In this document: positions 34,319 through 42,816 of the stretch, in pieces
Position numbering within the stretch: the first letter of the stretch is position 1
How the letters are laid out: each line of letters starts with the position of its first letter
Assembly: GCA_963830885.1 (NCBI GenBank)
Contig: CAWHOA010000019.1
Span: 21,110-85,109 of the forward strand
DNA from: JAIBJN01 sp963830885
Lineage (GTDB): Bacteria; Actinomycetota; Thermoleophilia; Gaiellales; Gaiellaceae
DNA length: 64,000 nt
Direction of reading: 5' to 3'
Translations under genes and position numbers: made by a program
The notes under the pieces: model-generated
The model's database searches: none
Told to the model about the DNA's origin: nothing
Seen by the model: only the letters and a program-made list of their open reading frames with translations

Positions 34319-35257
34319 ATGCCGCGCTACGGGCCGCCCGATGCGTTCGACACGCCCCGTTTCTCGGGTCCGCGGACGTTCATGCGGCTCCCGCACGTTC
34401 GAGACCTGGAGGGCGTCGACGTCGCGATCGTCGGCATCCCGACTGACGGGGCAGTCGTGTACCGATCCGGTGCCCGGTTCGGCCCGGAGGGAATCCGCAG
34501 CGTCTCCGTGACCCTGCGTAACTACAACCCGCTGCTGGGCGTGGACGTGGTCGAGCGGCTCTCCCTGGTCGACTACGGCGACGTGCCGACGGTGCCGGGC
34601 TCGACGGTGGACTCGCTCGCGCGCTCGACTGCCGCGCTCGAGGAGATCGCACGGGCCGGCGTCACGACCGTCTGTCTCGGCGGCGACCACACGGTGCTGC
34701 TCGCCGAGCTGCGGGCGCTCGCCGCGGTGCACGGGCCGCTGGCGCTGGTGCAGTTCGACTCACACCACGACCTGTGGGACGAGTACTTCGGGCAGAAGCT
34801 CTTTCACGGGAGCGTCGTCCGGCGCGCGCTCGAGGAGGGCCTGATCGACCCTGCCAGGTCGATCCAGGCAGGGCTGCGCGGATCGCTCAACGCGGCCGGG
34901 GACGCGGCCATGCCGAGGGAGCTGGGGCTCGACGCGCTCACGTACGAGGAGCTGGCCGCGCTCGGTCCGGGGAGGTTCTCCGAGCGGGTGCGCAACCGCG
35001 TCGGCTCGGCTCCGTGCTTCCTCTCCTTCGACATCGACTTCGTCGACCCCGCGTTCGCACCCGGCACGGGGACGCCGGAGGTGGGCGGGCCGTCGAGCCG
35101 GGAGGCGCTCACGTACGTGCGCTCGCTCGCGGGCCTGGACTTCCGCGGCTTCGACTGCGTCGAGGTCTCGCCGCCGTTCGATCCCGCGGGCGTCACCGCG
35201 CTCGTCGCCGCGAACGCGTGCTTCGAGATGCTCTCGCTGCTCGCAGTGCGTCGCTGA
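34319..35257 (+). CDS. speB: Agmatinase/ureohydrolase family protein
   Basis: This 312-residue protein has the arginase-fold manganese ligands: GGDH (H124), FDSHHD (D147, H149, D151) and SFDIDFVDP (D238, D240), at family-typical spacing. Agmatinase splits agmatine to putrescine and urea; related enzymes act on guanidinobutyrate or formiminoglutamate, and the substrate loop does not settle which. The usual DAHxD is DSHHD here. No arginine decarboxylase or urease gene is in view. Confidence 0.88.
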   Translation: MPRYGPPDAFDTPRFSGPRTFMRLPHVRDLEGVDVAIVGIPTDGAVVYRSGARFGPEGIRSVSVTLRNYNPLLGVDVVERLSLVDYGDVPTVPGSTVDSLARSTAALEEIARAGVTTVCLGGDHTVLLAELRALAAVHGPLALVQFDSHHDLWDEYFGQKLFHGSVVRRALEEGLIDPARSIQAGLRGSLNAAGDAAMPRELGLDALTYEELAALGPGRFSERVRNRVGSAPCFLSFDIDFVDPAFAPGTGTPEVGGPSSREALTYVRSLAGLDFRGFDCVEVSPPFDPAGVTALVAANACFEMLSLLAVRR

Positions 35258-35380
35258 GAAGGCTCGAGCCGACCGGCGGCACTCGCCGGCGGAAGCCCCG
35301 CAGAGCCGCTCCCCAAGCCGGATTGCGGGTTCAGGTAGCGAGAAGGATTGTGCTACTCTGGCACGAAACAGGAGCCCTCA

Positions 35381-36214
35381 ATGGGCCTTTCCGGAATCCT
35401 CACTCGTCCGCGGAAGCGGACGTCTACTTCACAGGGAGTCACGCTGGGTCAGGTCATCGCGCTGGCCAACCAGAAGGGCGGCGTCGCGAAGACGACGACG
35501 ACGCTCAACCTTGCCGTCGCGTTTCGCGAGCAGGGCTTCGACGTGCTCGGGATCGACCTCGACCCGCAGGGCAACCTGACCATGAGCCAGGGCATGGACC
35601 CGGACACGGTCGAGCGCTCGATGTTCGACGTCCTCGTCCACAGCCTGCCCGTGGACGAGGTCATCCACCGGACCGAGATCGACCTTGCCGTGTCGTCGAT
35701 CGACCTCGCGGGGGCCGAGCTCGCCCTGTCGAGCATGATCGGGCGCGAGCGCGCGCTGCAGAAGGCGCTGCTCCCGGTGCGGAACCGCTACGACTACATC
35801 CTGATCGACACGCCGCCGTCGCTCGGTCTCCTGACGATCAACGCGCTCACCGCCGCGGACAGCGTCATCGTCCCGGTGCAGTGCGAGTACCTCTCGCTCC
35901 GCGGGCTCGTCCAGCTCGAGAACACGCTCTCGATGATCCGCGAGAACCTCAACCCGACCGTCGAGATCCGCGGGATTCTCGCGACGATGTACGACGGCCG
36001 GACGCTCCACTCGAAGGAAGCCGTCGAGATGCTGAAGGAGAACTTCGGCGAGCTCGTCTTCGAGACGCGGATCCGCAAGACCGTCCGCTACGCCGAAGCC
36101 CCCGTCCAGGGAAGCTCCGTGCTGAAGTACGAGCCCGAGGGGGCCGCCGCCGCCGCGTATCGCGATCTCGCGAAGGAGGTGCTCGATGGCGCGACGCCGC
36201 GCCAGCATGCGTGA
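35381..36214 (+). CDS. parA: ParA/Soj-type Walker ATPase
   Basis: The ATG at 35381 has AGGAG 7 nt upstream. This 277-residue protein has the deviant Walker A (KGGVAKTTT, residues ~30-38), Walker A' IDLDPQGN and the switch II segment LIDTPPSLGLLT. After ~25 residues of basic N-terminus it matches chromosome-segregation ParA throughout. No parB gene or parS-like site follows; instead the next gene encodes FtsZ and overlaps it by 29 nt. That pairing suggests a link between positioning and division. ParA proteins bind DNA non-specifically with ATP and act on the nucleoid. Confidence 0.93.
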   Translation: MGLSGILTRPRKRTSTSQGVTLGQVIALANQKGGVAKTTTTLNLAVAFREQGFDVLGIDLDPQGNLTMSQGMDPDTVERSMFDVLVHSLPVDEVIHRTEIDLAVSSIDLAGAELALSSMIGRERALQKALLPVRNRYDYILIDTPPSLGLLTINALTAADSVIVPVQCEYLSLRGLVQLENTLSMIRENLNPTVEIRGILATMYDGRTLHSKEAVEMLKENFGELVFETRIRKTVRYAEAPVQGSSVLKYEPEGAAAAAYRDLAKEVLDGATPRQHA

Positions 36215-37640
36215 GGGCCCGCTCGCCGAGCTCTTCCGGGCGACCGAGGCAGCTCAGCGCCAGTCCGAGAAGGAAGGTGAGCCCGGCGCCAATCCTTCCG
36301 CGCCGGAGGCTCCCGATCCCGACGCCACGGTCGAGTCGGCCGCGCCATTCGACCAGTCCGAGCGCGAGGCTCCCCGCGAGCCCGCCGGCGGCACGCCTCC
36401 GTCCGAGGACGTGACCCTCGCCGGGTCGCCGCCCGGGTCGGCTCCGGAGCCTCCTCCCGCCGCGGCCGCGCCCGCCGCTCCCGAGCGCGAGGCTCCCGCC
36501 GCCCCCGAGCCGCCCTCGGCACCTGCTCGGCCCGAGCGCCCGTATGCCGATCCCGGCGCGCGGCCCCAGGCCACACAGCCCGTGCGCCGGCTGATCGAGC
36601 CCACACCGCGCATGCGGACGACGCCGCGCCCCGACTCGGCCGCCTACCTCGCCGTGATCCGCGTCGTCGGCGTCGGCGGTGCGGGGCTGAACGCGGTCAA
36701 CCGCATGATCGAGGCCGGGATCTCCCAGGTCGAGTTCATCGCGGTCAACACGGACATCCAGCAGCTGAAGCAGTGCGAGGCGCCGATCAAGCTCCACATC
36801 GGCCGCGACCTGACCCAGGGGCTCGGCTCGGGCGCCGACCCGGACATCGGCCGCCGCGCCGCCGAGGAGGCCGAGGACCAGATCAAGCACGTTCTCCGCG
36901 GCTCCGACATGGTCTTCGTGACCGCGGGCGAGGGCGGGGGCACCGGCTCCGGCGCAGCGCCCGTCGTCGCCAAGCTCGCGCGCGACGTCGGCGCGCTCAC
37001 GGTCGGCATCGTCACGATGCCGTTCCGCTTCGAGGGCACCCGCCGCCGCGTGCAGGCCGAGGTCGGGGCCGAGGTGCTGCGCGAGGTCTGCGACACCGTG
37101 ATCCTGATCCCGAACGATCGGCTGCTCGAGGTGCTCGACCGCTCCACCTCGATGCTGGACGCGTTCCGCATCGCCGACGACGTCCTGCGTCAGGGCGTCC
37201 AGGGGATCTGCGACCTGATCACGATGCCCGGGCTGATCAATCTCGACTTCGCCGACGTCCGCACGGTCATGTCCGACGCGGGCACGGCGCTCATGGGCAT
37301 CGGCTTCGCCACCGGCGAGAACCGCGCGCACGAGGCGGCCGAGCGGGCCCTCCGCTCGCCGCTGATCGACACCGAGCTCGTGGGCGCCAGGGGGATCCTC
37401 CTCTCGATCGCCGGCGGCGAGGACCTGACGCTGCTCGAGGTGAACGAGGCAGCCGAGGTCATCCGGCGCGGCGCCACGGAGGAGACGAACATCATCTTCG
37501 GGGCCACGATCGACGAGCGCCTCGCGGGCCAGGTCTGGGTGACCGTGATCGCCACGGGCGTCGGGGAGCCGGCGCGCGCGGCCGCCCGGCCGAGCGAGCC
37601 CGACCCGCTCGAGCCGCCGAGCTTCCTGACTGACCTCTAG
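36186..37640 (+). CDS. ftsZ: FtsZ with long disordered N-terminal extension
   Basis: This 484-residue protein starts inside the parA gene. Residues 1-~25 form a charged helix (MREGPLAELFRAT); ~26-150 are Pro/Ala/Glu-rich and disordered. The tubulin-like core (~155-465) has GVGGAGLNAV, the GTP-binding GGGTGSG near residue 252, and the T7 loop NLDFADV that completes catalysis. The tail ends PPSFLTDL, a short version of the FtsZ C-terminal peptide. FtsZ usually begins with only a few residues before the core and carries its linker at the C-terminus; here the linker is at the front. It may be one of two FtsZ copies, as no dcw cluster is present. Confidence 0.92.
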   Translation: MARRRASMREGPLAELFRATEAAQRQSEKEGEPGANPSAPEAPDPDATVESAAPFDQSEREAPREPAGGTPPSEDVTLAGSPPGSAPEPPPAAAAPAAPEREAPAAPEPPSAPARPERPYADPGARPQATQPVRRLIEPTPRMRTTPRPDSAAYLAVIRVVGVGGAGLNAVNRMIEAGISQVEFIAVNTDIQQLKQCEAPIKLHIGRDLTQGLGSGADPDIGRRAAEEAEDQIKHVLRGSDMVFVTAGEGGGTGSGAAPVVAKLARDVGALTVGIVTMPFRFEGTRRRVQAEVGAEVLREVCDTVILIPNDRLLEVLDRSTSMLDAFRIADDVLRQGVQGICDLITMPGLINLDFADVRTVMSDAGTALMGIGFATGENRAHEAAERALRSPLIDTELVGARGILLSIAGGEDLTLLEVNEAAEVIRRGATEETNIIFGATIDERLAGQVWVTVIATGVGEPARAAARPSEPDPLEPPSFLTDL

Positions 37641-37653
37641 CGCCGGGCCGGGC

Positions 37654-37659
37654 TACCCT
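37654..37659 (+). promoter_or_regulatory. Putative -10 element (TACCCT) of the gamma-glutamyltransferase gene
   Basis: TACCCT ends 6 nt before the ATG at 37666. Confidence 0.45.
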
Positions 37660-37665
37660 CTCCCC

Positions 37666-39235
37666 ATGAAGGGCGCCGTCGCCGCCGGCCACCCGCTGAC
37701 AGCGGAGGCGGGAGCGCGAATCCTCGCGGAGGGCGGGAACGCTGTCGACGCGTGCGTCGCCGCTGCGTTCGTGTCCTGGGTGGCGGAGAGCCCGCTCACC
37801 GGTCCGGGCGGCGGCGGCTTCATGCTCGTCCACCGGGCCCGCGACGGCGCCGACCGCCTGCTCGACTTCTTCGTCGCCGTGCCCGGCGAGGGCCTGCCGC
37901 CCGGCGAAGCGCGGCGAGATGCTCGCGGTCGACGTCGTCTTCGACGAGCACACGAAGCAGGTGTTCCTGATCGGGCCCGCTGCGGTCGCCGTCCCGGGGA
38001 TGCCGGCCGGCCTGGCGGCCGCTCACCGGCGCTACGGCCGGCTGCCCTGGGCGGAGCTCGCCGCTCCGGCCGTCGAGCTCGCTCGGGCGGGGGTTCCCCT
38101 GAACCCGCAGCAGGCGTTCCTGCACCGGATCCTCGAGCCGATCCTCCGCAACGAGGCCGAGAGCCGGAAGATCTACGGCGCCGAGCGCTCCCTCGGGGAG
38201 GGGGAGCCCGTGGTCATGGCCGACCTCGCGGGGACGCTGGAGGAGCTGGCGGCCGACGGGACCGACGCGATCTACCGCGGTGAGCTCGGCCGGCGCCTGA
38301 GCGAGGCCGTATTGACGGGCGGAGGGTCGCTGACCGCGGCCGATCTCGCCGCCTACCGCGTGATCCACCGCCGGCCCGTGTGCGCCGCCTATCGGGGCTG
38401 CGAGTTCGTCTCGAATCCGCCCCCCTCGTCAGGGGGCCTCCTGATCGCCTTCGCGCTGCGAGTCCTCGACCGGCTGGGGCCGATGGCCCCGCCGGGGAGC
38501 CCCGCGGGGATCGCCGTGCTGACCGAGGCCATGCGCGAGGCCGCGCGCCTCCGCGCCCCCGGGTTCGTGGGGGAGCTCTACCGCGGGGGCGCCGCCCGCC
38601 GTCTGCTGGCCGACGGCCGTGTGGACGAGGCCGCCGCGTCGGCCCGCGCCGCGCTTCGCCAAAGAGCGCCCGAGCCGCTCGGCGCGCCCTCGACGACACA
38701 CATCAGCGTCGTGGACGGCAGCGGGAACGCCGCCTCGCTCTCGGCAACGACGGGCAGCGGCTCCGGGTTGGTCGTTCCAGGCACCGGGGTGCAGATGAAC
38801 AACATGCTCGGCGAGCCCGACCTGAACCCACCGGAACGGAGTCTCCGCCCCGGGGTGCGGCTCACCAGCATGATGGCGCCGTCCATTGTCCTGGCAGAGG
38901 GCCGCCCGCGGCTCGTCGTCGGCAGCGCCGGCTCGATCCGCCTCCGTGCGGCAATCCTGCAGATTGTGGTGAACGTGATCGACCATGGGCTCGGCGCGCC
39001 CGAAGCGATCGACGCTCCCCGCGTCCATCTCGACGAGGACGTCCTGCAGCTCGAGGGCGGTATTGGGGCAGTCGCCGCCGACCGTCTGGAGGAGGCCGGC
39101 TATCGGGTGAACCTCTGGTCGGATCGCAACCTCTACTTCGGTGGAGCGGCGGCCGTCGCGGTCGGCGCCGGCGGCGAGCTCGAGGCCGCGGGTGACCCTC
39201 GCCGTGGCGGCGCCGGCGTCGTGGTGGGAGCGTGA
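37666..39235 (+). CDS. Gamma-glutamyltransferase family protein, one frameshift
   Basis: The N-terminal ~80 codons (AGHPLTAEAGARILAEGGNAVDACVAA, GPGGGGFMLVH) are in one frame. The frame changes near 37,905 (one extra base) and the rest runs on from MLAVDVVFDEH to 39235. The autocatalytic nucleophile is the Thr in PSTTHISVVD, which starts the small subunit, and the SxTTGSGSGL and MNNMLGEPDLNP segments complete the Ntn-hydrolase site. No clear signal peptide is seen, unlike secreted GGTs. The family transfers or hydrolyses gamma-glutamyl groups, such as those of glutathione analogues. Confidence 0.88.
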
Positions 39236-39735
39236 CGATCCTCGTCCGCCGCGCGACCCCCGGTGACGCCGCCGCCCTCGTCGAGCTCGCCCGCGCCGTC
39301 GGCGCCGAGCCGGGGGGCTGGCTGATCACCAACGGCGAATGGCGCACACAGTCGGAGGAGCGGCGCTACCTGCGCGCCGTCCGCCGGCACACCCACGCGG
39401 CGGTGTTCGTCGCCGAGACGGCGGACGGGATCGTCGGCCGCATCTCCCTCGCACGCGACGCGCACCCGGCGAGCGAGCACGTCGCCGACCTCGGCCTGAT
39501 GGTCGCCGGCTCCCACCGCCGGCAGGGGATCGGCCGCGCGCTCATGGAGGCGGCCGAGTCGTGGGCCCGCGAGGTGGGGGTGCGCAAGCTCGAGCTCCAC
39601 GTCTTCCCTCACAACGACGCCGCGATCGCGCTCTACGAGGGCCTCGGCTACGAGCGCGAGGGCTACCGCCGCGACCATTACCGGCGCCCGGACGGCTTCG
39701 TCGACGCCATCCTGATGGCCAAGATGATCGGATGA
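39232..39735 (+). CDS. GNAT-family N-acetyltransferase
   Basis: A 167-residue protein overlapping the GGT gene end by 4 nt. It has the acetyl-CoA-binding motif A (LGLMVAGSHRRQGIGRALMEAAESWA) and motif B (VRKLELHVFPHNDAAIALYEGLGYEREG). The substrate is unknown; the pattern fits RimI-like or small-molecule acetyltransferases. Confidence 0.92.
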   Translation: MTILVRRATPGDAAALVELARAVGAEPGGWLITNGEWRTQSEERRYLRAVRRHTHAAVFVAETADGIVGRISLARDAHPASEHVADLGLMVAGSHRRQGIGRALMEAAESWAREVGVRKLELHVFPHNDAAIALYEGLGYEREGYRRDHYRRPDGFVDAILMAKMIG

Positions 39736-40103
39736 CCGAGCCCCGCGCCCCCAGCCAGCCCGGCTCCGTCCTCTTCGAGGAGGAAGCGCTCGTCGAAGAG
39801 GAGGAGCTGTGGACCGACGATTCCGGCGAGGATCACTCGGGGTGGTTCTGCGTCCGTACCGACCCGTTTCCGTGCCCGGCGGCCGGTTGCACGTACGTGG
39901 CCGAGTTCATGACCGCCGTCCACCTGATCCTCGTTTGGGCGGAGCGCGACGACACGAACCTCCTCTGGCACGCCCAGCGCGCGAAGGAGGTCGGCCGCAA
40001 CCCGCGCATCGTCGAGTACGAGCGCTCCTTCGGCCCGAGCGCGTCGTACTACGCCTGGGAGGCCTCCGGCCGCCCCGTTCACGGCGTCCGGCGCCCCGCC
40101 TAG
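39732..40103 (+). CDS. Uncharacterised 123-residue acidic protein
   Basis: Starts at ATG 39732, overlapping the acetyltransferase gene by 4 nt (ATGA). The N-terminus is strongly acidic (EEEALVEEEELW). The centre has CPAAGC flanked by aromatic beta-strand-like sequence (GWFCVRTDPFPCPAAGCTYV) that could hold a metal, and the C-terminus reads SASYYAWEASGRPVHG. No family is recognised. It is probably expressed with the two upstream genes. Confidence 0.65.
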   Translation: MTEPRAPSQPGSVLFEEEALVEEEELWTDDSGEDHSGWFCVRTDPFPCPAAGCTYVAEFMTAVHLILVWAERDDTNLLWHAQRAKEVGRNPRIVEYERSFGPSASYYAWEASGRPVHGVRRPA

Positions 40104-40107
40104 AGGC

Positions 40108-40719
40108 CTAGACGGGCTCGACCCGGCCGTTGCCGGAGGCCCGGTGGCGGATCTCCGTCTCGCGCTCGACCACCTCGGCGGCCTGGGCGAGCATCGGCGC
40201 GAGCCGGATCACGCGCTCGCGCTCGGAGCGCAGCTCGAGGAGGCCCTGCTTGATCTCGGTGCCGAAGTCGACGCGGGATGCGATCTGGTAGGCGATCGAG
40301 TCCGAGTCGAGGTCGAGGTCGTCGACGTCCGCCTCTGCGGCGGTCACAACGCGCGCATAGGCGGCCAGGCACTCCTCGATCTCGTCCTCGTCGGGCGAGT
40401 CCGGCTCGTCCGGGACGAGCTCGATCTCGCCGGTGCGGTACGAGCGGCCTTCCGTCAGACCAAAGAGCTGGAAGCGCTCGTGCGCCTCGACGACGACGTC
40501 CAGCCGGCCGTCGTCGAAGCGATCGATCACCTCGACGACGGCGCAGCTGACCCCGACGTCGCGCATGCCCTGTTCGTCCTCGAGCACGAGCCCGAACTCG
40601 TTGCCGTAGTCGAGGCACTCGCCGATCAGCTCGCGGTAGCGCGGCTCGAAGATGTGCAGGGGCGCCTGCTCGCCGGGCACGAGCACGAGGTTGAGCGGAA
40701 AGAGGCCGATCTCGTCCAT
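40108..40719 (-). CDS. LON peptidase substrate-binding domain protein
   Basis: A 203-residue stand-alone LON N-terminal (PUA-like) domain: LFPLNLVLVPGEQAPLHIFEPRYRELI, FGLVLEDEQGMRDVGVSCAVVEV and a C-terminal helical bundle. It lacks the AAA+ and protease parts of Lon. Stand-alone versions are common in actinobacteria and cyanobacteria, and their role is not established. Convergent with the acidic-protein gene and divergent from hisC. Confidence 0.88.
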   Translation of the reverse strand: MDEIGLFPLNLVLVPGEQAPLHIFEPRYRELIGECLDYGNEFGLVLEDEQGMRDVGVSCAVVEVIDRFDDGRLDVVVEAHERFQLFGLTEGRSYRTGEIELVPDEPDSPDEDEIEECLAAYARVVTAAEADVDDLDLDSDSIAYQIASRVDFGTEIKQGLLELRSERERVIRLAPMLAQAAEVVERETEIRHRASGNGRVEPV

Positions 40720-40731
40720 GAGCCGAAAGGT

Positions 40732-40737
40732 TAAGGT
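40732..40737 (+). promoter_or_regulatory. Putative -10 element (TAAGGT) of the hisC gene
   Basis: TAAGGT ends 6 nt before the GTG at 40744. Confidence 0.45.
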
Positions 40738-40743
40738 TTCCGC

Positions 40744-41850
40744 GTGCCCCGCGATCTAATCAGGCCCGCGCTCGACGGCCTCGTCGCCTACGAGCCCGGC
40801 AAGCCGATCGAGGAGGTCCAGCGCGAGCTCGGCCTCGACCGCGTCGTCAAGCTCGGCTCCAACGAGGGCTACTTCGGGCCGTTCCCGCAGGCGGTCGAGG
40901 CGATCGAGCGCTGCCTGCCCGAGCTGAACAACTACCCGGACGGGGGCGCCTATCTACTCGTCCGCGCGCTCGCGGACAAGCACGGCGTCGACCCGAGCCT
41001 CGTCGCCGTGGCGGCCGGTGCCGACGGGATCATCACCTACCTCACGCTCGTCACCCTCGACCCGGGCGACGAGGTGGTCTACGGCTGGCCCTCCTTCGCC
41101 ATCTACCCGCTGGCCGCGATCCGGATGGGTGCGATCCCGGTCGCCGTTCCGCTGACCGACTACCGCTACGACGTCGACGCGATCCTCGGCGCGATCACCG
41201 ACCGGACGAAGCTCGTCTACCTGTGCAACCCGAACAACCCGACCGGGACGATGATCGCCCGGGAGGAGGTGGACCGCTATTTCGCCGCCGTCCCCGACCA
41301 CGTCCTCACTGTCCTCGACGAGGCCTACCACGAGTACGTCGGCGAGCCCGACTACCCGGACGGGATCGAGGAGCACGTCAAGGCGGGGCGGCGCGTGCTC
41401 GTCCTGCGGACGTTCTCGAAGATCTACGGCCTGGCCGGCATGCGCGTCGGCTACGGGATCGGCCCGAAGGAGGTCGTCGACGCGATCAAGACGGTCCGCA
41501 ACTCCTTCGACATCTCCACTCCGGCGCAGGTCGCCGCGCTCGCCAGTCTCGACGACTACGACGAGATCGGGCGCCGCCGAGTCGCGACCGCCGAGCTGCG
41601 CGCCGACCTCGTCGAGCGCAGCGTCAGCCTCGGCCTGACGATCGCGCCGGATCCCGTCGCCAACTTCGTCTTCGCGGAGGTGGGCGGCGACTCGCGGGAG
41701 GTCTTCCAGAAGATGCTCCTCGAGGGTGTGATCGTGCGCCCGCTCGCGCCGTTCGGCGCGCCCGAGGGGATCCGGGTCACTGTCGGGTCGAAGGAGGACC
41801 ACGCCGCCTTCGTGGAGGCGCTCGGCCGCGTCCTCGCGCTCACGGGCTAG
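40744..41850 (+). CDS. hisC: Histidinol-phosphate aminotransferase-like class I/II aminotransferase
   Basis: This 368-residue PLP enzyme starts at GTG. It has the HisC pattern: LGSNEGYFGP, NNYPDGGAYLL, CNPNNPTGTM (162-170), D192 and Y195 in LDEAYHEYV, the PLP lysine K226 in TFSKIYGLAG, and RVGYG. In histidine synthesis it converts imidazole-acetol phosphate to histidinol phosphate. Other his genes are absent nearby, so it could be a broad aromatic aminotransferase. It is followed directly (no gap) by meaB. Confidence 0.9.
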   Translation: MPRDLIRPALDGLVAYEPGKPIEEVQRELGLDRVVKLGSNEGYFGPFPQAVEAIERCLPELNNYPDGGAYLLVRALADKHGVDPSLVAVAAGADGIITYLTLVTLDPGDEVVYGWPSFAIYPLAAIRMGAIPVAVPLTDYRYDVDAILGAITDRTKLVYLCNPNNPTGTMIAREEVDRYFAAVPDHVLTVLDEAYHEYVGEPDYPDGIEEHVKAGRRVLVLRTFSKIYGLAGMRVGYGIGPKEVVDAIKTVRNSFDISTPAQVAALASLDDYDEIGRRRVATAELRADLVERSVSLGLTIAPDPVANFVFAEVGGDSREVFQKMLLEGVIVRPLAPFGAPEGIRVTVGSKEDHAAFVEALGRVLALTG

Positions 41851-42816
41851 ATGCCGCGGAGCTGGTCGCTGGACGAGCTCGTGGACGGCGTCCGCGCGGG
41901 CGACCGCCGGGCGCTCGCCCGCGCGATCACCCTCGTCGAGAACGGCGACCCGCTCGCCTACGAGCTGATCCGGGAGCTCTACCCGGAGACCGGCCGCGGC
42001 TACGCCGTCGGCGTCACCGGCCCGCCCGGCGTCGGCAAGTCGAGCCTCATCAGCGCGCTCGTCCGGCTCGTCCGGGAACAGGGGACAAGCATCGGCGTCA
42101 TCTCCGTCGACCCGTCCAGCCCCTTCACGAAGGGCGCGCTCCTCGGCGACCGCATCCGCCTGGCCGACCACTTCCTCGACCCGGAGGTCTTCATCCGCTC
42201 GATGGGGACGCGAGGGCATCTCGGCGGCCTCGCCGAGACGACGCTGCAGGCCGCGCTCATCCTCGACGCGGCGGGGAAGGAGCTGCTCTTCCTGGAGACG
42301 GTCGGCGCCGGTCAGAGCGAGGTCGAGGTGATCGGGATCGCGGACACAGTCCTGCTCGTTCTCATGCCCGGCTCGGGCGACTCGATCCAGGCGCTCAAGG
42401 CCGGGATCATGGAGATTCCCGACGTGATCGCTGTGAACAAGCGCGACCATCCGGCGGCGAAGACGATGCTGAACGAGGTGCGCTCGATCCTGGCGCTCGA
42501 CACGGAGCGCGACTGGAAGCCGCCAATCGTCCTCACCGAGGCGGTGACCGGCGAGGGCGTCCCCGAGCTCTGGGAGAAGATCGTCGAGCACAGGGCGCAC
42601 CTGGAGGAGAGTGGCACGCTGGCCGAGCGCCGCGCCGCGAACCTGGCCGGGGAGGTCTTCGCCGTCGCCAGCGCCCGCGCGAAGGTACGCCTCGAGGAGG
42701 CCGTCGCCGAGGACGAGGAGTTGCGACGGCTGCTCGACGAGGTGCAGCGGCGCGAGCTCGATCCCCTGACCGCCGTGCGTGAGATCATGGAGCGGGTATT
42801 CAGGGTCAAGCAATGA
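41851..42816 (+). CDS. meaB: Methylmalonyl-CoA mutase-associated G3E GTPase MeaB
   Basis: The ATG follows the hisC stop codon with no gap. This 321-residue G3E GTPase has Walker A GPPGVGKSS (57-65), an SVDPSSPFTKGALLGDRIR switch, the ETVGAGQSEV motif and NKRDH for guanine recognition, with a C-terminal dimerisation helix. MeaB protects and reloads the B12-dependent methylmalonyl-CoA mutase; mutase genes are not in the window. It overlaps the threonine dehydratase gene by 4 nt. The biotin carboxylase subunit at 51-52.6 kb belongs to the same propionate route, but this link is inference. Confidence 0.94.
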   Translation: MPRSWSLDELVDGVRAGDRRALARAITLVENGDPLAYELIRELYPETGRGYAVGVTGPPGVGKSSLISALVRLVREQGTSIGVISVDPSSPFTKGALLGDRIRLADHFLDPEVFIRSMGTRGHLGGLAETTLQAALILDAAGKELLFLETVGAGQSEVEVIGIADTVLLVLMPGSGDSIQALKAGIMEIPDVIAVNKRDHPAAKTMLNEVRSILALDTERDWKPPIVLTEAVTGEGVPELWEKIVEHRAHLEESGTLAERRAANLAGEVFAVASARAKVRLEEAVAEDEELRRLLDEVQRRELDPLTAVREIMERVFRVKQ

